A stretch of DNA of 64,000 nucleotides from RPQJ01 sp963700045 (GCA_963700045.1 CAVOWK010000003.1:1-64000), one strand, 5' to 3'. Positions 9,501 to 18,941 are shown, numbered from the stretch's first letter. Numbers and translations are program-made. The notes: generated from the letters alone by a model not told the origin.

Positions 9501-9743
9501 GTGCCCAAGCAGAAGAAGCTGACCGAATCGAATCACGACGCGCCCATCGAGCGGCGCGGGCAACCGCGCGAGGACGCGGGTTCCACGGACTGGGAGACCA
9601 TCGTGCTCAAGCGGGTCGAGCGCCACGTCGAATCCCTGTCGGGTGACACCAAGTCTTGTGTGGACGCACCGGACTCGTCCGGTTGGGAGGAGGCTGCGCT
9701 CCTCGCACTGCGGCGCCGAATTCGGGATCTCAAGGCCGAGTAG
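9501..9743 (+). CDS. Hypothetical 80-aa protein, copy 2
   Basis: Identical protein to 4974-5216, with the same GTG start behind GGGAGGGTCAGGA. No family is recognised. It is hydrophilic, with an acidic middle and a basic C-terminus, and convergent with the dodecin gene 70 bases downstream. Confidence 0.55.
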   Translation: MPKQKKLTESNHDAPIERRGQPREDAGSTDWETIVLKRVERHVESLSGDTKSCVDAPDSSGWEEAALLALRRRIRDLKAE

Positions 9744-9812
9744 GCCGACGGTCGTCGTGCCGCGTTGCTGATCCGCGGCAGCGACGACATCGTCGGCGTC
9801 GAGGTCCTGCCG

Positions 9813-10037
9813 TCACGCTTCGTATTTGAAGGACAGTGAAACCCGCGCTCGGTACGCGACGACCTTGCCGTCCTCGACTTTCATGTCGAGCTTGCTGACT
9901 TCAGCAACGCGCAGGTCGCGTAACGATTTCGCCGCCGTTTCCACGGCACTGGTCGCCGCATCCTCCCAGGACACCGTGCTCGTGCCGATGATCTCCGTGA
10001 CGCGATACACGCCACTGTCTGATTTCTTCTTTGCCAT
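9813..10037 (-). CDS. Dodecin family protein, copy 2
   Basis: 74 aa and identical in sequence to copy 1. It has the dodecin signature with conserved GTS, WEDA and VEDGKV blocks, but Val where flavin-binding dodecins carry the stacking Trp. The ATG at 10037 follows GGGGAGTGAG. It is divergent from the Yip1-like gene, with a 165-bp region between them that may hold promoters for both. Confidence 0.88.
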   Translation of the reverse strand: MAKKKSDSGVYRVTEIIGTSTVSWEDAATSAVETAAKSLRDLRVAEVSKLDMKVEDGKVVAYRARVSLSFKYEA

Positions 10038-10202
10038 TGTGCTCACTCCCCTGTGTAACGACGTGCGGGCCGCAGGAGGCGCGGCTCGCTGCCGTCAGCA
10101 TACGCCTGCGCGAGTGCAGGCGACGACCCGCGGCTTGTTGCGCTCCATCAAGGAGAGCAAGATCGCGTCTCGGGTCGTCATCGTCGAAAGGGGGAAGCGA
10201 GC

Positions 10203-11465
10203 ATGGACCTCAGCAAGCAGATTGCACGCGTCAAGGCCATCCTGGGAACGCCGCGCACCGAGTGGCCCGTCATTGCCTCCGAACCTGCGACGATCGGGAG
10301 CATCTACAAGGACTACGTGCTGTTCCTCGCCGCGATTCCGGCGGTGTTCGGCTTCCTGAAATACAGCGTCATCGGCATCAACCTGCCGTTCCTCGGGACC
10401 TATCGCGCCGGCATAGGCGCGGGACTCAGCGGCATGGTCACGAGCTACGTCCTCGGACTGGCGTCCGTGTACGTCCTGTCACTGATCGTCGATGCGCTGG
10501 CTCCCACGTTCGGTGGTCAGAAGAACAGCGTGCAGGCCTTCAAGACGGTGGTCTACGCCTCGACCGCCAGTTGGATCGCCGGAATCGGCCAGGTCCTGCC
10601 GTGGGTTTCGATGATTATCCTGCTGGCCGGCGGCGTTTACAGCATCTATCTGCTCTATCTCGGCCTCCCGCAGACCATGAAGTGTCCGGCTGAGAAGGCC
10701 GCCGGTTACACCGCAGTCACCTTCGTCGTCGCGATCATCCTGAGCTGGCTGGTCAGCTTCGCCGTGGGCGGCATCATTGGCGTGGGTGGCGCCATGCGCG
10801 GTGCGGGTGCGCCCGGCGTCAGCGACTCGCGTGACGGTGGTGGCTTCGACGCAGACAGCCCCATGGGCAAGCTGGAGTCCATGGCGCGGCAGGCGGAGGA
10901 GGCGGGCAAGAAGATGGAAGCCGCACAGAAGTCCGGCGACGTAAATGCCCAGCGCGAGGCTGCAGGGGAGATCCTGTCGGCGGTGGCGGGCGGGGGAGAC
11001 CAGGTCGAATCACTGGCGCCCGATCGGATCAAGCCCTTCGTGCCGGAGTCCCTCGCCGGTCTGAAGCGGACTGAGATATCGGCCGAACGTAACAACGCCA
11101 TGGGGATGCAGGTCAGCGAAGCACGCGGGACTTACTCGGACGATGCGGGGCGTTCACTGCGCCTCGAGATCGTCGACATGGGGAGCATGAAGGGAATGAT
11201 GGCGTTCGCCGGCTGGGCGGCCGGGGAGCAGGAGCGGGAAACGGACCGGGGTTACGAGAAGACCTACAAGCAGGACGGCCGGCTCGTCCACGAGGAGTGG
11301 GACACGGAGCGGAAGAGCGGCGAATATTCGACCGTGCTGGGCGAGCGGTTCTCGGTCAAGTTGAGCGGCGAGGCCGCGAGCATCGCGGAGCTCAAGACAG
11401 CCGTTGCCAGCCTCGACCTGGCAGGGCTCGAGGCCCTGAAGAACGAGGGCGTGAAGCGAAACTGA
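10203..11465 (+). CDS. Yip1-family integral membrane protein, copy 2
   Basis: Protein identical to copy 1 (420 aa): a Yip1-like N-terminal membrane half with about five hydrophobic segments, and a soluble charged C-terminal half of unknown fold. It is preceded by AAAGGGGGAAG. It is convergent with the cytochrome gene, with 52 bases between the stop codons. Confidence 0.75.
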   Translation: MDLSKQIARVKAILGTPRTEWPVIASEPATIGSIYKDYVLFLAAIPAVFGFLKYSVIGINLPFLGTYRAGIGAGLSGMVTSYVLGLASVYVLSLIVDALAPTFGGQKNSVQAFKTVVYASTASWIAGIGQVLPWVSMIILLAGGVYSIYLLYLGLPQTMKCPAEKAAGYTAVTFVVAIILSWLVSFAVGGIIGVGGAMRGAGAPGVSDSRDGGGFDADSPMGKLESMARQAEEAGKKMEAAQKSGDVNAQREAAGEILSAVAGGGDQVESLAPDRIKPFVPESLAGLKRTEISAERNNAMGMQVSEARGTYSDDAGRSLRLEIVDMGSMKGMMAFAGWAAGEQERETDRGYEKTYKQDGRLVHEEWDTERKSGEYSTVLGERFSVKLSGEAASIAELKTAVASLDLAGLEALKNEGVKRN

Positions 11466-11517
11466 CGCTGAGTGCTGGCGGGCCGTGCCACCGGGTCCGG
11501 CCCAACGCCGCCTTGCG

Positions 11518-11901
11518 CTAGTTGTTCTTTGCGCCTTGCTCGACCCACTGCCGGATGGTCGCAACCTCCATCGGCAGGAGTGGTTTGGCCTCGCCATGCG
11601 GCATCTTCAGCGACGGGTCCGCGCGCCCTTCGATCAGCATGACGAGCACGCTCGTCAGCGGGTCTCCAGGGAGTACCACGGGCCCGTATTGCGTCCCCTT
11701 CATCAATGTCTCGTAGCTCTCGAGCTCCAAGCCGCTCACGACGTAGCCAGCCTGTCCGGCAACGTGGCAGCTCTTGCAGTGCTTGTCGAGAATGGGTGCC
11801 ACGTCTTTGGCATAGCTGATCTCGGGCGACCGCTGGCAGCCGGCCAGCAGCGGCAGGGCGACCGTAGCAGCGGCGACACAACACAGGAATTTCGTGTTCA
11901 T
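11518..11901 (-). CDS. Single-heme c-type cytochrome lipoprotein, copy 2 (intact)
   Basis: 127 aa. The signal sequence MNTKFLCCVAAATVALPLLAGC ends in a lipobox (Cys22), so the protein is expected to be lipid-anchored in the periplasm. The heme site is CKSCH in DVAPILDKHCKSCH. Later Met residues (in SLKMPHG and near the C-terminus) could give the axial ligand. The pattern fits the small PSCyt1-like cytochromes often found as domains of larger oxidoreductases. Here it stands alone, so its redox partner is not evident. The start codon sits exactly at the right border of the duplicated unit. Confidence 0.82.
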   Translation of the reverse strand: MNTKFLCCVAAATVALPLLAGCQRSPEISYAKDVAPILDKHCKSCHVAGQAGYVVSGLELESYETLMKGTQYGPVVLPGDPLTSVLVMLIEGRADPSLKMPHGEAKPLLPMEVATIRQWVEQGAKNN

Positions 11902-12185
11902 GACGACCCCGCGAGTTAATCGCTGTTACACGCGACGTTCCCCCTCAAACCGAGGACCGGCAATCCGCTGATCTACGTACGTCACCGCTTCAGACAGGCA
12001 GTTTGCATGTCGCCGACCGGGTTCTCGCTGATCGGGACGTTCGCACGGGTGGTATGCCCCCGTTTGCGCGGGGCCTGGTGAATTCGCGGTCGGACGACGT
12101 TAGTGAACTGTATTTTTCCGACTGTCGGCAAATCGTGGAGGGCGGAGAATTCCCTAGTGCCTGCTTAAGGGAAGGAGAAACAAGG

Positions 12186-14177
12186 ATGAGCAAGGCACAC
12201 AAATCGAAATTCATCTGGTTGGGAATTGCCGGCCTGTTGTGTTCGCCGCTGGCGAACGCCGAGGGAGGCGGGCTTCCTTTTGATAAGGAGGTCGTGCTGA
12301 CGAACCCGTGCGCGGTATTCAACGTACCGACCGAGGACGCGAATGTCACGCGCATCACCTATGGCGAGGATATCGACTTCGCCCTGCAAGGCGTCAGCCG
12401 ATCGGTCGTCGAGGTCGACAGCCGCGGTCGAGTCCATCTGAAATTCTATGTCTCGACACATGGCGATGGCGTCGGGGAGGTGTCCGGCATTGCCTATCAG
12501 TTCAAGTCCAAGGCGCTGGTAGACGTCAACGCCAAGGGATATGACCGGAGCGGCGTTGATCCATTGGATGCCGGCTTCGTTTACAACGGCACCGTGAAGG
12601 TGGATGCCCGGATCGTCGGCGAAGGCGTCGATGCCGCCGCTGGCAGGTGTGCACAGAGCGCACAGGACGGCGCACTGCTGCAGATCAAGGTCGCGGTCCG
12701 CTACGCGGATGGTGCGATTCGCAGCGCGACGCCGAGCTTCACGATGCGGTGTCTCGGTTCGCCCTGGTCGAACCTGATGACGGCGACGCGGGCCGGCACC
12801 GGCAAGGCGGTAGGTCGCGGCTTCGGCGATCCGTGGAACAAGTACGCGTGGTCCGTGAGGCACTTCAAGGGCGGCCTGGTGGTGGGCACCAAGAATGCCT
12901 TCTACGACTTGAAAGCTTACCTCGAGCCCAGTGACGCAGTGCAGTATTGCGTGGACAACAACGTCTACCAGGTGACCGACATCCACAAGAACCTGGCCTG
13001 CTTCGAGTTGTTTGCCGCGCCGAACTCGGGCGTGTCGCCCGCCTCGGCGGACACGAGGTATGCCGAAATCTGGCGCTTCAATTACGCCGACAGCAAGTGG
13101 AGCAAAGTGCGTGACGACGGCGTCTCGCAGGGCTTCCGGATCATGGCAACCCACAACTACAAGCTGTTTGCCGGATCAGACCTCGGCGCGTTCATAACCG
13201 GTGTGGACCTTCACTCCGGCATCCCCGGTTCCTGGAACTTCCCAGGATCGCAGCTGCTGATGTCCACGGACGGCAGGAACTTCCAGACCATCGAGTCCTG
13301 CGTCACCGAAGGTCCGTGCAATTCCGCCACTGGTGTCAGCAATCCGTACGGTTTGCTCGGCCCCGGGCCTGGCTCTTTGGGCGCGGTGAATACTTCGATC
13401 CGTGCACTGGCATCGTACAAGGGCAAGCTGTACGTCGGCACCTTCAATGTGCTGGGCGGCGAGCTCTGGTCGTATGACGACGTGACCGACGATTGGAAGA
13501 TCGTGCACAAGTTCGCCGTGCCTCCTGCGGACCCGGTCAAGAAGCCGGCGGTCGCGGACCTGCGCGTCTACAAGAACAAGCTGTACATCGGCTTAGCCGG
13601 GCCGGCTGCCAATAGCTACCTGTACCGGTATGACGGGACCAGCGTCGAGCAGGTCCCGAGCCAGCCGCTTCTGCCACCCAGCAACGTCGGCGCCCTGACG
13701 CTGTTCGCGAGCAGCAATGGCCTGCTGTACATAGGCAACGTCGATCTGAACCTGGGCTTCTACCTGCAGGTCTATGACGGCGTGAACTTCCGGACCATCA
13801 GCGACAACGGCTTCTTCAATACTGAGAACGCCTATGCCTGGTCGATCGAGGAGGTCAACGGCCGCGTCTTCGTGGGAACGTTCAACCAGGACTTCGTGGC
13901 TGAGCTGCCTCGCGGATCGGCCGAACTCTGGTATTCGGACGACTCAGCCATCTGGCAGCAGATGGCCTTGCCGCTGCAGTTTGGTCTGTGGAACTACGGT
14001 ATTCGCACCATGGAAGTGGGCAGTGGCCGGCTGTTCCTCGGCAGCGCATCGAACATGATCGCGCCGGACCTCGTTCCGAAAGACGCACCGTTCTGGCTTC
14101 GCAAACTGCTGACCCCGGGAACGGAAGTGTGGGCGATCCGCACCAAGGATGCGGCGCCTGCCGTCGCAACCCCGTAA
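12186..14177 (+). CDS. Secreted 663-aa protein, probably beta-propeller-like
   Basis: The ATG at 12186 is chosen because GGGAAGGAGAAACAAGG lies before it and a clear signal peptide follows (MSKAHKSKFIWLGIAGLLCSPLANA). The same frame is open from 12003 but without support. The N-terminal third is of unknown fold. From about residue 210 there are repeated blade-like segments (GGLVVGTKNAFYDL, YKGKLYVGTFN, YKNKLYIGLAG, NGLLYIGN, NGRVFVGTFNQ, SGRLFLGSAS) separated by Asp/Ser-rich turns, as in kelch-like propellers. No catalytic or metal motif was recognised. A perfect-looking terminator follows the stop. Confidence 0.75.
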   Translation: MSKAHKSKFIWLGIAGLLCSPLANAEGGGLPFDKEVVLTNPCAVFNVPTEDANVTRITYGEDIDFALQGVSRSVVEVDSRGRVHLKFYVSTHGDGVGEVSGIAYQFKSKALVDVNAKGYDRSGVDPLDAGFVYNGTVKVDARIVGEGVDAAAGRCAQSAQDGALLQIKVAVRYADGAIRSATPSFTMRCLGSPWSNLMTATRAGTGKAVGRGFGDPWNKYAWSVRHFKGGLVVGTKNAFYDLKAYLEPSDAVQYCVDNNVYQVTDIHKNLACFELFAAPNSGVSPASADTRYAEIWRFNYADSKWSKVRDDGVSQGFRIMATHNYKLFAGSDLGAFITGVDLHSGIPGSWNFPGSQLLMSTDGRNFQTIESCVTEGPCNSATGVSNPYGLLGPGPGSLGAVNTSIRALASYKGKLYVGTFNVLGGELWSYDDVTDDWKIVHKFAVPPADPVKKPAVADLRVYKNKLYIGLAGPAANSYLYRYDGTSVEQVPSQPLLPPSNVGALTLFASSNGLLYIGNVDLNLGFYLQVYDGVNFRTISDNGFFNTENAYAWSIEEVNGRVFVGTFNQDFVAELPRGSAELWYSDDSAIWQQMALPLQFGLWNYGIRTMEVGSGRLFLGSASNMIAPDLVPKDAPFWLRKLLTPGTEVWAIRTKDAAPAVATP

Positions 14178-14183
14178 CGGGCA

Positions 14184-15045
14184 TTAAGCCGGCAGGGAGG
14201 AGTTTTCCTCTCTGCCGGCTTCCTCATGCCGTCGTTGGAACGGGCGTGCCCGCCAACGGGTCAACCACATCCAGGATCTCGTCAGGAAGGGCCGCGGATC
14301 GTCCAGCGCCAAGTACGCGAAAGCACGACAGCCAGCGATCGACCCGAGCCATTGCCCGGTCGTTATCTGTCCCCGTCTGCGCAGTTGCCTGAATGCCCGG
14401 AAATCTGACACGAAGTCTATCCAGCGCACGGCAATGACCGGCACCGTCGGGGGCATAGGCATTGCCTTCGCGTCAGCGTAAGCAAGCAGTGGAATGTCCA
14501 GGCCGGAGCGCGTGATCAACTCCTGCGCGAGGCTGGTTCGTGGGTTGATTTCAATCAGCACAAAACGGCCGTTGCGCTGATCCCGCCGAAATTCAACGGT
14601 TGCCGTCCCTCGGTGTCCGGACACTGCGAGGAGCCGGAGCCCTAAGTCGGAGACCTCGGGCTGGTCGCAGATCTCCTGGATTCGGCGCACTTCAGCCGCC
14701 GTGTACGCCCTCTCGAGCTCGGTGCGTTTGACGTCGCTCCACAGGTGGTCCAGCGCGGGCTTGACGTAGCAGGGCGTCGGAACATTGGCGATCGCCGTTT
14801 CAGCGTCGTTGCTGTCCTTGACGACGTGAAATGCCGGACATGAAAAGCCGTTCCGCGTCGTCGTCAAGTTCAAGGAACTGCTCAACGAATCTGCTGCGCT
14901 TGATTGCTAGGTCAGTGCTGGGCTTTCCGACTGCGACCCTCGGCCCGGCGCGTTCGAGTGATCTCGCAGCACTTAACAAACTCGGCGACACCCCAGCAGC
15001 AATGCATCCATCGACTTCCCTCGCTCGTGGATCAGCTTTGTAACT
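14184..15045 (-). pseudogene. Decayed ATP-grasp carboxylate-amine ligase-like gene
   Basis: The C-terminal two thirds (minus strand from about 14850 to the stop at 14184) read as an ATP-grasp enzyme: CPAFHVVKD, the lysine strand PCYVKPALDH, and the metal-binding segment FVLIEINPRTS with Glu and Asn ligands. The N-terminal part is in another frame (about 14880-15045: AARSLERAG, GKPSTDLAIKRSRF). The two meet near 14850, so at least one frameshift is present and no good start codon was found. The substrate cannot be told. The base composition and orientation differ from the flanking secreted-protein genes. Confidence 0.55.
14186..14221. terminator. Strong bidirectional terminator
   Basis: The arms AAGCCGGCAGGGAGG and CCTCTCTGCCGGCTT (one mismatch region) flank a short T-rich loop. 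It lies 8 bases after the stop of the propeller-like gene and works for either strand. The last codons of the decayed ATP-grasp frame on the minus strand run through it. Confidence 0.8.
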
Positions 15046-15168
15046 CGTGTCGATGCATGAAGGTCGACGTTCCAAGGCGGTACCTATTGAGGGGTGACTC
15101 TGTCCGAGCCGCTCGCGTCGCATGCAACCGTAGCCTCGCTTAAAGCGCGTCTGCCTGCGGTGCGGCAT

Positions 15169-15708
15169 CGAGCGGAGGCGGAGGGCGTGTCCGTTGCCCT
15201 TTAGCTGGCGGTTCGTCCAGTTCCTGCATACTCGTACTGATCAGTCGAAGTTGTTCGGTCAGTGCCTGGCCGAAAGGGTTTGGGCCGGCGCGCGGCCACA
15301 AGCGTTCCTCAGCCTGACGGGCCCGTCAGGCAGTCCACACATCGCCATGGCGCTCCCGCCGGGCTATCCCCCTATGTGCCATCTTGGCAACAGCAAGGGT
15401 CACTGCTGGCCGGAATAGCCTCGCTTTATCCCCCCGAATCTGGATAGTCTTCCCCTGCGTCGACACAACACCTATCATGGCGCGTCGATCGGTTGTGACT
15501 GCCCGGTTGGAGCTACTGCCCCCTGCGGCTGCAGAATGCGTTTCTCGTATACGCGTGAAGCCGGCAGACGACAGGGAAACTGACGACATCAGCAACGGTT
15601 GATCATTGATCCAAGAAAATTAAAGTGCCAAGCGTAAGGCACTGAGCTGGTCGAAAACGGGGGGCAAGGCATCCCACCCGAAGCCGGTGCGGAGAGGGGA
15701 GGGCGGCC
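15169..15708. other. Non-coding region before the sulfatase
   Basis: About 540 bases with no supportable gene. Near the sulfatase end there is a 6-bp hairpin AGTGCC/GGCACT (15624-15643) followed by G-rich and C-rich blocks (about 15659-15685) that could pair. This looks like a structured 5' leader but matches no riboswitch class I know. The GGAGAGGGGAGGG just before 15709 is the ribosome-binding site. Confidence 0.4.
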
Positions 15709-18624
15709 ATGCGTCGATTAGGGAATCCGTACCTGAAGGTGTCGATACCGGCGCTACTGGCGATTACCGGCCTCGCATGCAGCTTCGTGTCGAGCGCTGT
15801 GGCCGCAAGCCGGCCGAACATACTGTTGGTACTGACGGATGATGTCGGCTGGGGTGACATCCGCGCTTACAACCCGAATGGCCAGGTGGAGTTGCCTGCA
15901 ATCGAGCGTCTCGCGCGCGAGGGCATCCGATTCACCGACGCGCACACCTCGACCGCGAAGTGCGCTCCTTCGCGTTACAGCATCGTCAGTGGCAACTATC
16001 AGTGGCGTGGCCGCAAGAACTGGGGACAGTGGAACTACAAAGGCGGATCGGAGTTGCTATCCGGGCAGGACTCCTTGGGCGACGTCTTGCAGCGCGCCGG
16101 TTACGTCACGGCAATTGTCGGAAAGTACCATCTCGGCGCGCAGTTCTATAGGAAGGACTCTACGCAGTTTGCGAGCGCCGGGGATCCGGATGCTGCGGTG
16201 GATTTTGCTCGAGCCATGTCGGACGGTCCCGCGCAACATGGATTCGACTACTCGTTCGTTGCCATGCGGGGTATCCAGGAAGGGCCTTATGCGTTCTTTG
16301 AAAATGGCCTCTTGTATGGAAATCCGACGCAACTGATCAACTGGAACGCTGGTGACTACGGTGACACGAGAATTCTCGCTGACGGCATTGGGCTCCCGGA
16401 TTGGGTTACTCGAGACGTTGGGCCAACCCTCCTTGCCAAATCGCTCGGCTTCATCAATGCGTACCAACAGGCGCAGCTATCGACGACGGAGTCTAAGCCT
16501 TTCTTCTTGTTTGTGAACACGGAGGGCGTTCACGGGCCGTGGAAACCGCCGGTCTCAATTGGTGGTCGCAGAATACTTGGAACAAGTGTAATTGGCGCCA
16601 GGGGTGACATGCTTGTCGAGACCGACGCGATAGTCGAGCGACTATTGCTGGACCTGGAGCAGCGCGGTCTCTTGCAGGACACCCTCGTCATCCTTACGAG
16701 TGACAACGGTGCCGTGCGATTGTCAGCGGAGGAGAGTACGGGGCATTTTGCAGAAGGAGGTCTTCGCGGAGAAAAGGGCACCATTTATGAAGGGGGACAT
16801 CGAGTACCCCTGATAATCAAGTGGGGTCAGCATGCGTTCGGAGCTTCACCGCATCCGCCCGGCACGGTAATCAGTGCATTAGCCGGCGTTCAGGATCTGT
16901 TTGCTACGCTAGCCGAATTGGTTGGGATGCCGTTATCTGTTGATCAAGGCCGCGACAGTGTCAGTCTGCTTCCTGTCCTGATGGGAAAGACGAAAGAAGC
17001 GCGAGATCAGATGGTTCACGAAGCCAATGAACCAGAAAATGATGCTCTGGACGGCGGTATCGAGGGGAGGCATTTCGCCTACCGCAGTGGGTCCTGGAAA
17101 CTTGTCTTCAATGGCACGCAGTCACCGGTCGGGCTGTACGACCTGGCACTGGATCCGTACGAAAAATCGAATCTGATAGGGCAGCCGCAGCAGGCGGAAC
17201 GCATCGCAACGATGAAGTTGGCTCTGGAGAAGGCGCTGACGAGCGAGAGAACCGCACCGGTCGTGGATCCGGGCACGGTCTCGCCATCTCCGACCGTGTC
17301 GCTGTCGGCAAGTCCCGCCAGCATTGCGGCGGGTGCGACAGCGGCCCTGACATGGTCATCGAGTGATGCGACCGCATGCACGGCGAGCGGCGGCTGGAGC
17401 GGTGCACGCGCCACGAGCGGATCAGCTGCCACTGGTGCCTTGTCGGTCACCACCAGCTTCACGTTGACGTGTACCGGTGAAGGTGGCACCAAGTCGAGCA
17501 CGGTCACAGTTACCGTTACCACCCCGTCGTCGCCGACGGTGTCGCTGTCGGTAACACCTGCGAGTATCTCGGCAGGTGAGGCCGCAACCCTGACGTGGAC
17601 ATCCAGCGATGCGACGTCGTGCACGGCGAGCGGCGGCTGGATTGATCAGCGCGCCACGAGTGGTTCTGCGACGACCGGTCCCTTGGCCGTCACGACCGGC
17701 TTCACGCTGACGTGCACGGGCGACGGTGGCACGGGGTCGAGCAAAGTCACGGTCACTGTAACGCCTCCGCTATTGCCGCCACCGACTGTGTCGCTGTCAG
17801 CAAGTCCAGCCAGTGTTGCGGCGGGTGAGGGATCGACTCTTGTCTGGTCATCCAGCAATGCGACTGCATGCACGGCGAGCGGTGGCTGGAGCGGTCCTCG
17901 CACCACGAGCGGTTCTGCTGCCACCGGTACCCTGTCTGCCCCGACCAGCTTCACGTTGTCGTGCACCGGCGAAGGCGGCACGCAGTCGAGCACGGTCACG
18001 GTCATTGCTGCGGTCCCGCCGCCGCGGCAGCCGCCGACGGTGTCGCTGTCGGCAAGTCCAGCCAGTGTTGCGGCGGGTGAGGGATCGACTCTTGTCTGGT
18101 CATCCAGCAATGCGACTGCATGCACGGCGAGCGGTGGCTGGAGCGGTCCTCGCGCCACGAGCGGTTCTGCTGCCACCGGTACCCTGTCTGCCCCGACCAG
18201 CTTCACGTTGTCGTGCACCGGCGACGGCGGCACGCAGTCGAGCACGGTCACGGTCGTTGCTGCGGTCCCGCCACCACCGCCGCCACCACCGTTGCCGACG
18301 GTGTCGCTCTCAGTCAGTCCTGGCAGCATTGCGACGGGTGAGGCTTCGACCCTGACCTGGTCTTCCAGCAATGCGACTGGCTGCACGGCGAGCGGCGGCT
18401 GGAGCGGTGCACTTGCCACGAGCGGCTCCGCGACGACTGGCGTCTTGTCCGCCACGACCAGTTTCACGTTGACGTGCACCGGCGCGGGAGGCAGAGGGTC
18501 GCAAACCGTCAACGTGAGTGTGACGTCTCGAACGACGACCCAGGAATCGGGTGGAGGAGGCGCAATGGATATTCTGGCGCTCCTGGCAATGCTTGTTGTC
18601 TGCAGGTATCGATTTCGCTCGTAG
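15709..18624 (+). CDS. Secreted sulfatase with five Ig-like repeats and GlyGly-CTERM tail
   Basis: 971 aa with a strong ribosome-binding site and signal peptide (to about residue 33). The sulfatase domain spans about 34-515. It has metal-site Asp44-Asp45 in LTDDVGWGD, the formylglycine motif Cys85-Ala-Pro-Ser-Arg89, GKYHLG, and SDNGA. These mark a type I sulfatase whose Cys is oxidised by a maturase not seen here. Residues 525-940 are five tandem repeats of about 80 aa (TVSLSASPASIAAGEG..., TCTGEGG...). The end (GGGGAMDILALLAML then Arg residues) is a GlyGly-CTERM signal, which in gammaproteobacteria is cut by rhombosortase for surface release or attachment. The substrate, probably a sulfated polysaccharide or glycan, is inference. 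Confidence 0.92.
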   Translation: MRRLGNPYLKVSIPALLAITGLACSFVSSAVAASRPNILLVLTDDVGWGDIRAYNPNGQVELPAIERLAREGIRFTDAHTSTAKCAPSRYSIVSGNYQWRGRKNWGQWNYKGGSELLSGQDSLGDVLQRAGYVTAIVGKYHLGAQFYRKDSTQFASAGDPDAAVDFARAMSDGPAQHGFDYSFVAMRGIQEGPYAFFENGLLYGNPTQLINWNAGDYGDTRILADGIGLPDWVTRDVGPTLLAKSLGFINAYQQAQLSTTESKPFFLFVNTEGVHGPWKPPVSIGGRRILGTSVIGARGDMLVETDAIVERLLLDLEQRGLLQDTLVILTSDNGAVRLSAEESTGHFAEGGLRGEKGTIYEGGHRVPLIIKWGQHAFGASPHPPGTVISALAGVQDLFATLAELVGMPLSVDQGRDSVSLLPVLMGKTKEARDQMVHEANEPENDALDGGIEGRHFAYRSGSWKLVFNGTQSPVGLYDLALDPYEKSNLIGQPQQAERIATMKLALEKALTSERTAPVVDPGTVSPSPTVSLSASPASIAAGATAALTWSSSDATACTASGGWSGARATSGSAATGALSVTTSFTLTCTGEGGTKSSTVTVTVTTPSSPTVSLSVTPASISAGEAATLTWTSSDATSCTASGGWIDQRATSGSATTGPLAVTTGFTLTCTGDGGTGSSKVTVTVTPPLLPPPTVSLSASPASVAAGEGSTLVWSSSNATACTASGGWSGPRTTSGSAATGTLSAPTSFTLSCTGEGGTQSSTVTVIAAVPPPRQPPTVSLSASPASVAAGEGSTLVWSSSNATACTASGGWSGPRATSGSAATGTLSAPTSFTLSCTGDGGTQSSTVTVVAAVPPPPPPPPLPTVSLSVSPGSIATGEASTLTWSSSNATGCTASGGWSGALATSGSATTGVLSATTSFTLTCTGAGGRGSQTVNVSVTSRTTTQESGGGGAMDILALLAMLVVCRYRFRS
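17281..18530 (+). repeat. Five Ig-like repeats within the sulfatase gene
   Basis: Five in-frame units of about 240-255 bases each encode an Ig-like domain beginning PTVSLS and ending in a Val-Thr-rich strand. The third and fourth (17782-18033 and 18034-18285, both 252 bases) are nearly identical in DNA, pointing to a recent unit duplication. The spacer after the fourth codes for a run of prolines (PPPPPPPPLP). Confidence 0.9.
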
Positions 18625-18941
18625 GACTCGCCACCGATTGCAATCGAGGCAGCGGCTGACTCCCCGGGACCCGCGGGCATGCATCTCGTGGCGGCGTTCG
18701 TAGCAACTGCGCGACGGTGTCAAAGCCGGCGGAAAATCATCGAGTTGCGGACACTAACTGATGTGAATCCAAACGGCGGGCATGAGTGGAACGCAGTTCA
18801 GTTGCGGCTCCAGAGTGATTTCACCGAGCAAAAAAAATCTGTTATGTAAAGTGTGTTATGTACATTTGACATATACGCGCCCATATTCCCCAGTGCTCGA
18901 CTCGTGCGAGCAATTCCATCAAGAACGATCAGGAGGGAGCC
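18625..18941. other. AT-richer upstream region of the 237-aa secreted protein
   Basis: This region holds a run of eight A (about 18830-18837), two direct repeats TGTTATGTA 14 bases apart (18840-18848 and 18854-18862), a TTGACA at 18866-18871 and a TGCTCG/CGAGCA hairpin (18894-18912). A well-spaced -10 box is not evident. GGAGGGAG before 18942 is the ribosome-binding site. Confidence 0.45.

Larger units (their letters stand above)
7372..11899. repeat. 4.53-kb tandem duplication, copy 2
   Basis: This is the second head-to-tail copy of bases 2843-7371. The joint at 7372 reads cgtgttc|tgagtcg: the left part matches the cytochrome start region at 11891-11899 and the right part matches 2843-2850. 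All five genes are intact here. Base changes are thinly scattered and mostly silent inside genes. Confidence 0.95.

Noticed and set aside
15603..15708. Known riboswitch before the sulfatase
   Set aside because: The hairpin and G/C blocks do not match the cyclic-di-GMP, cobalamin or SAM consensus cores I know, so it is only noted as possible structure.
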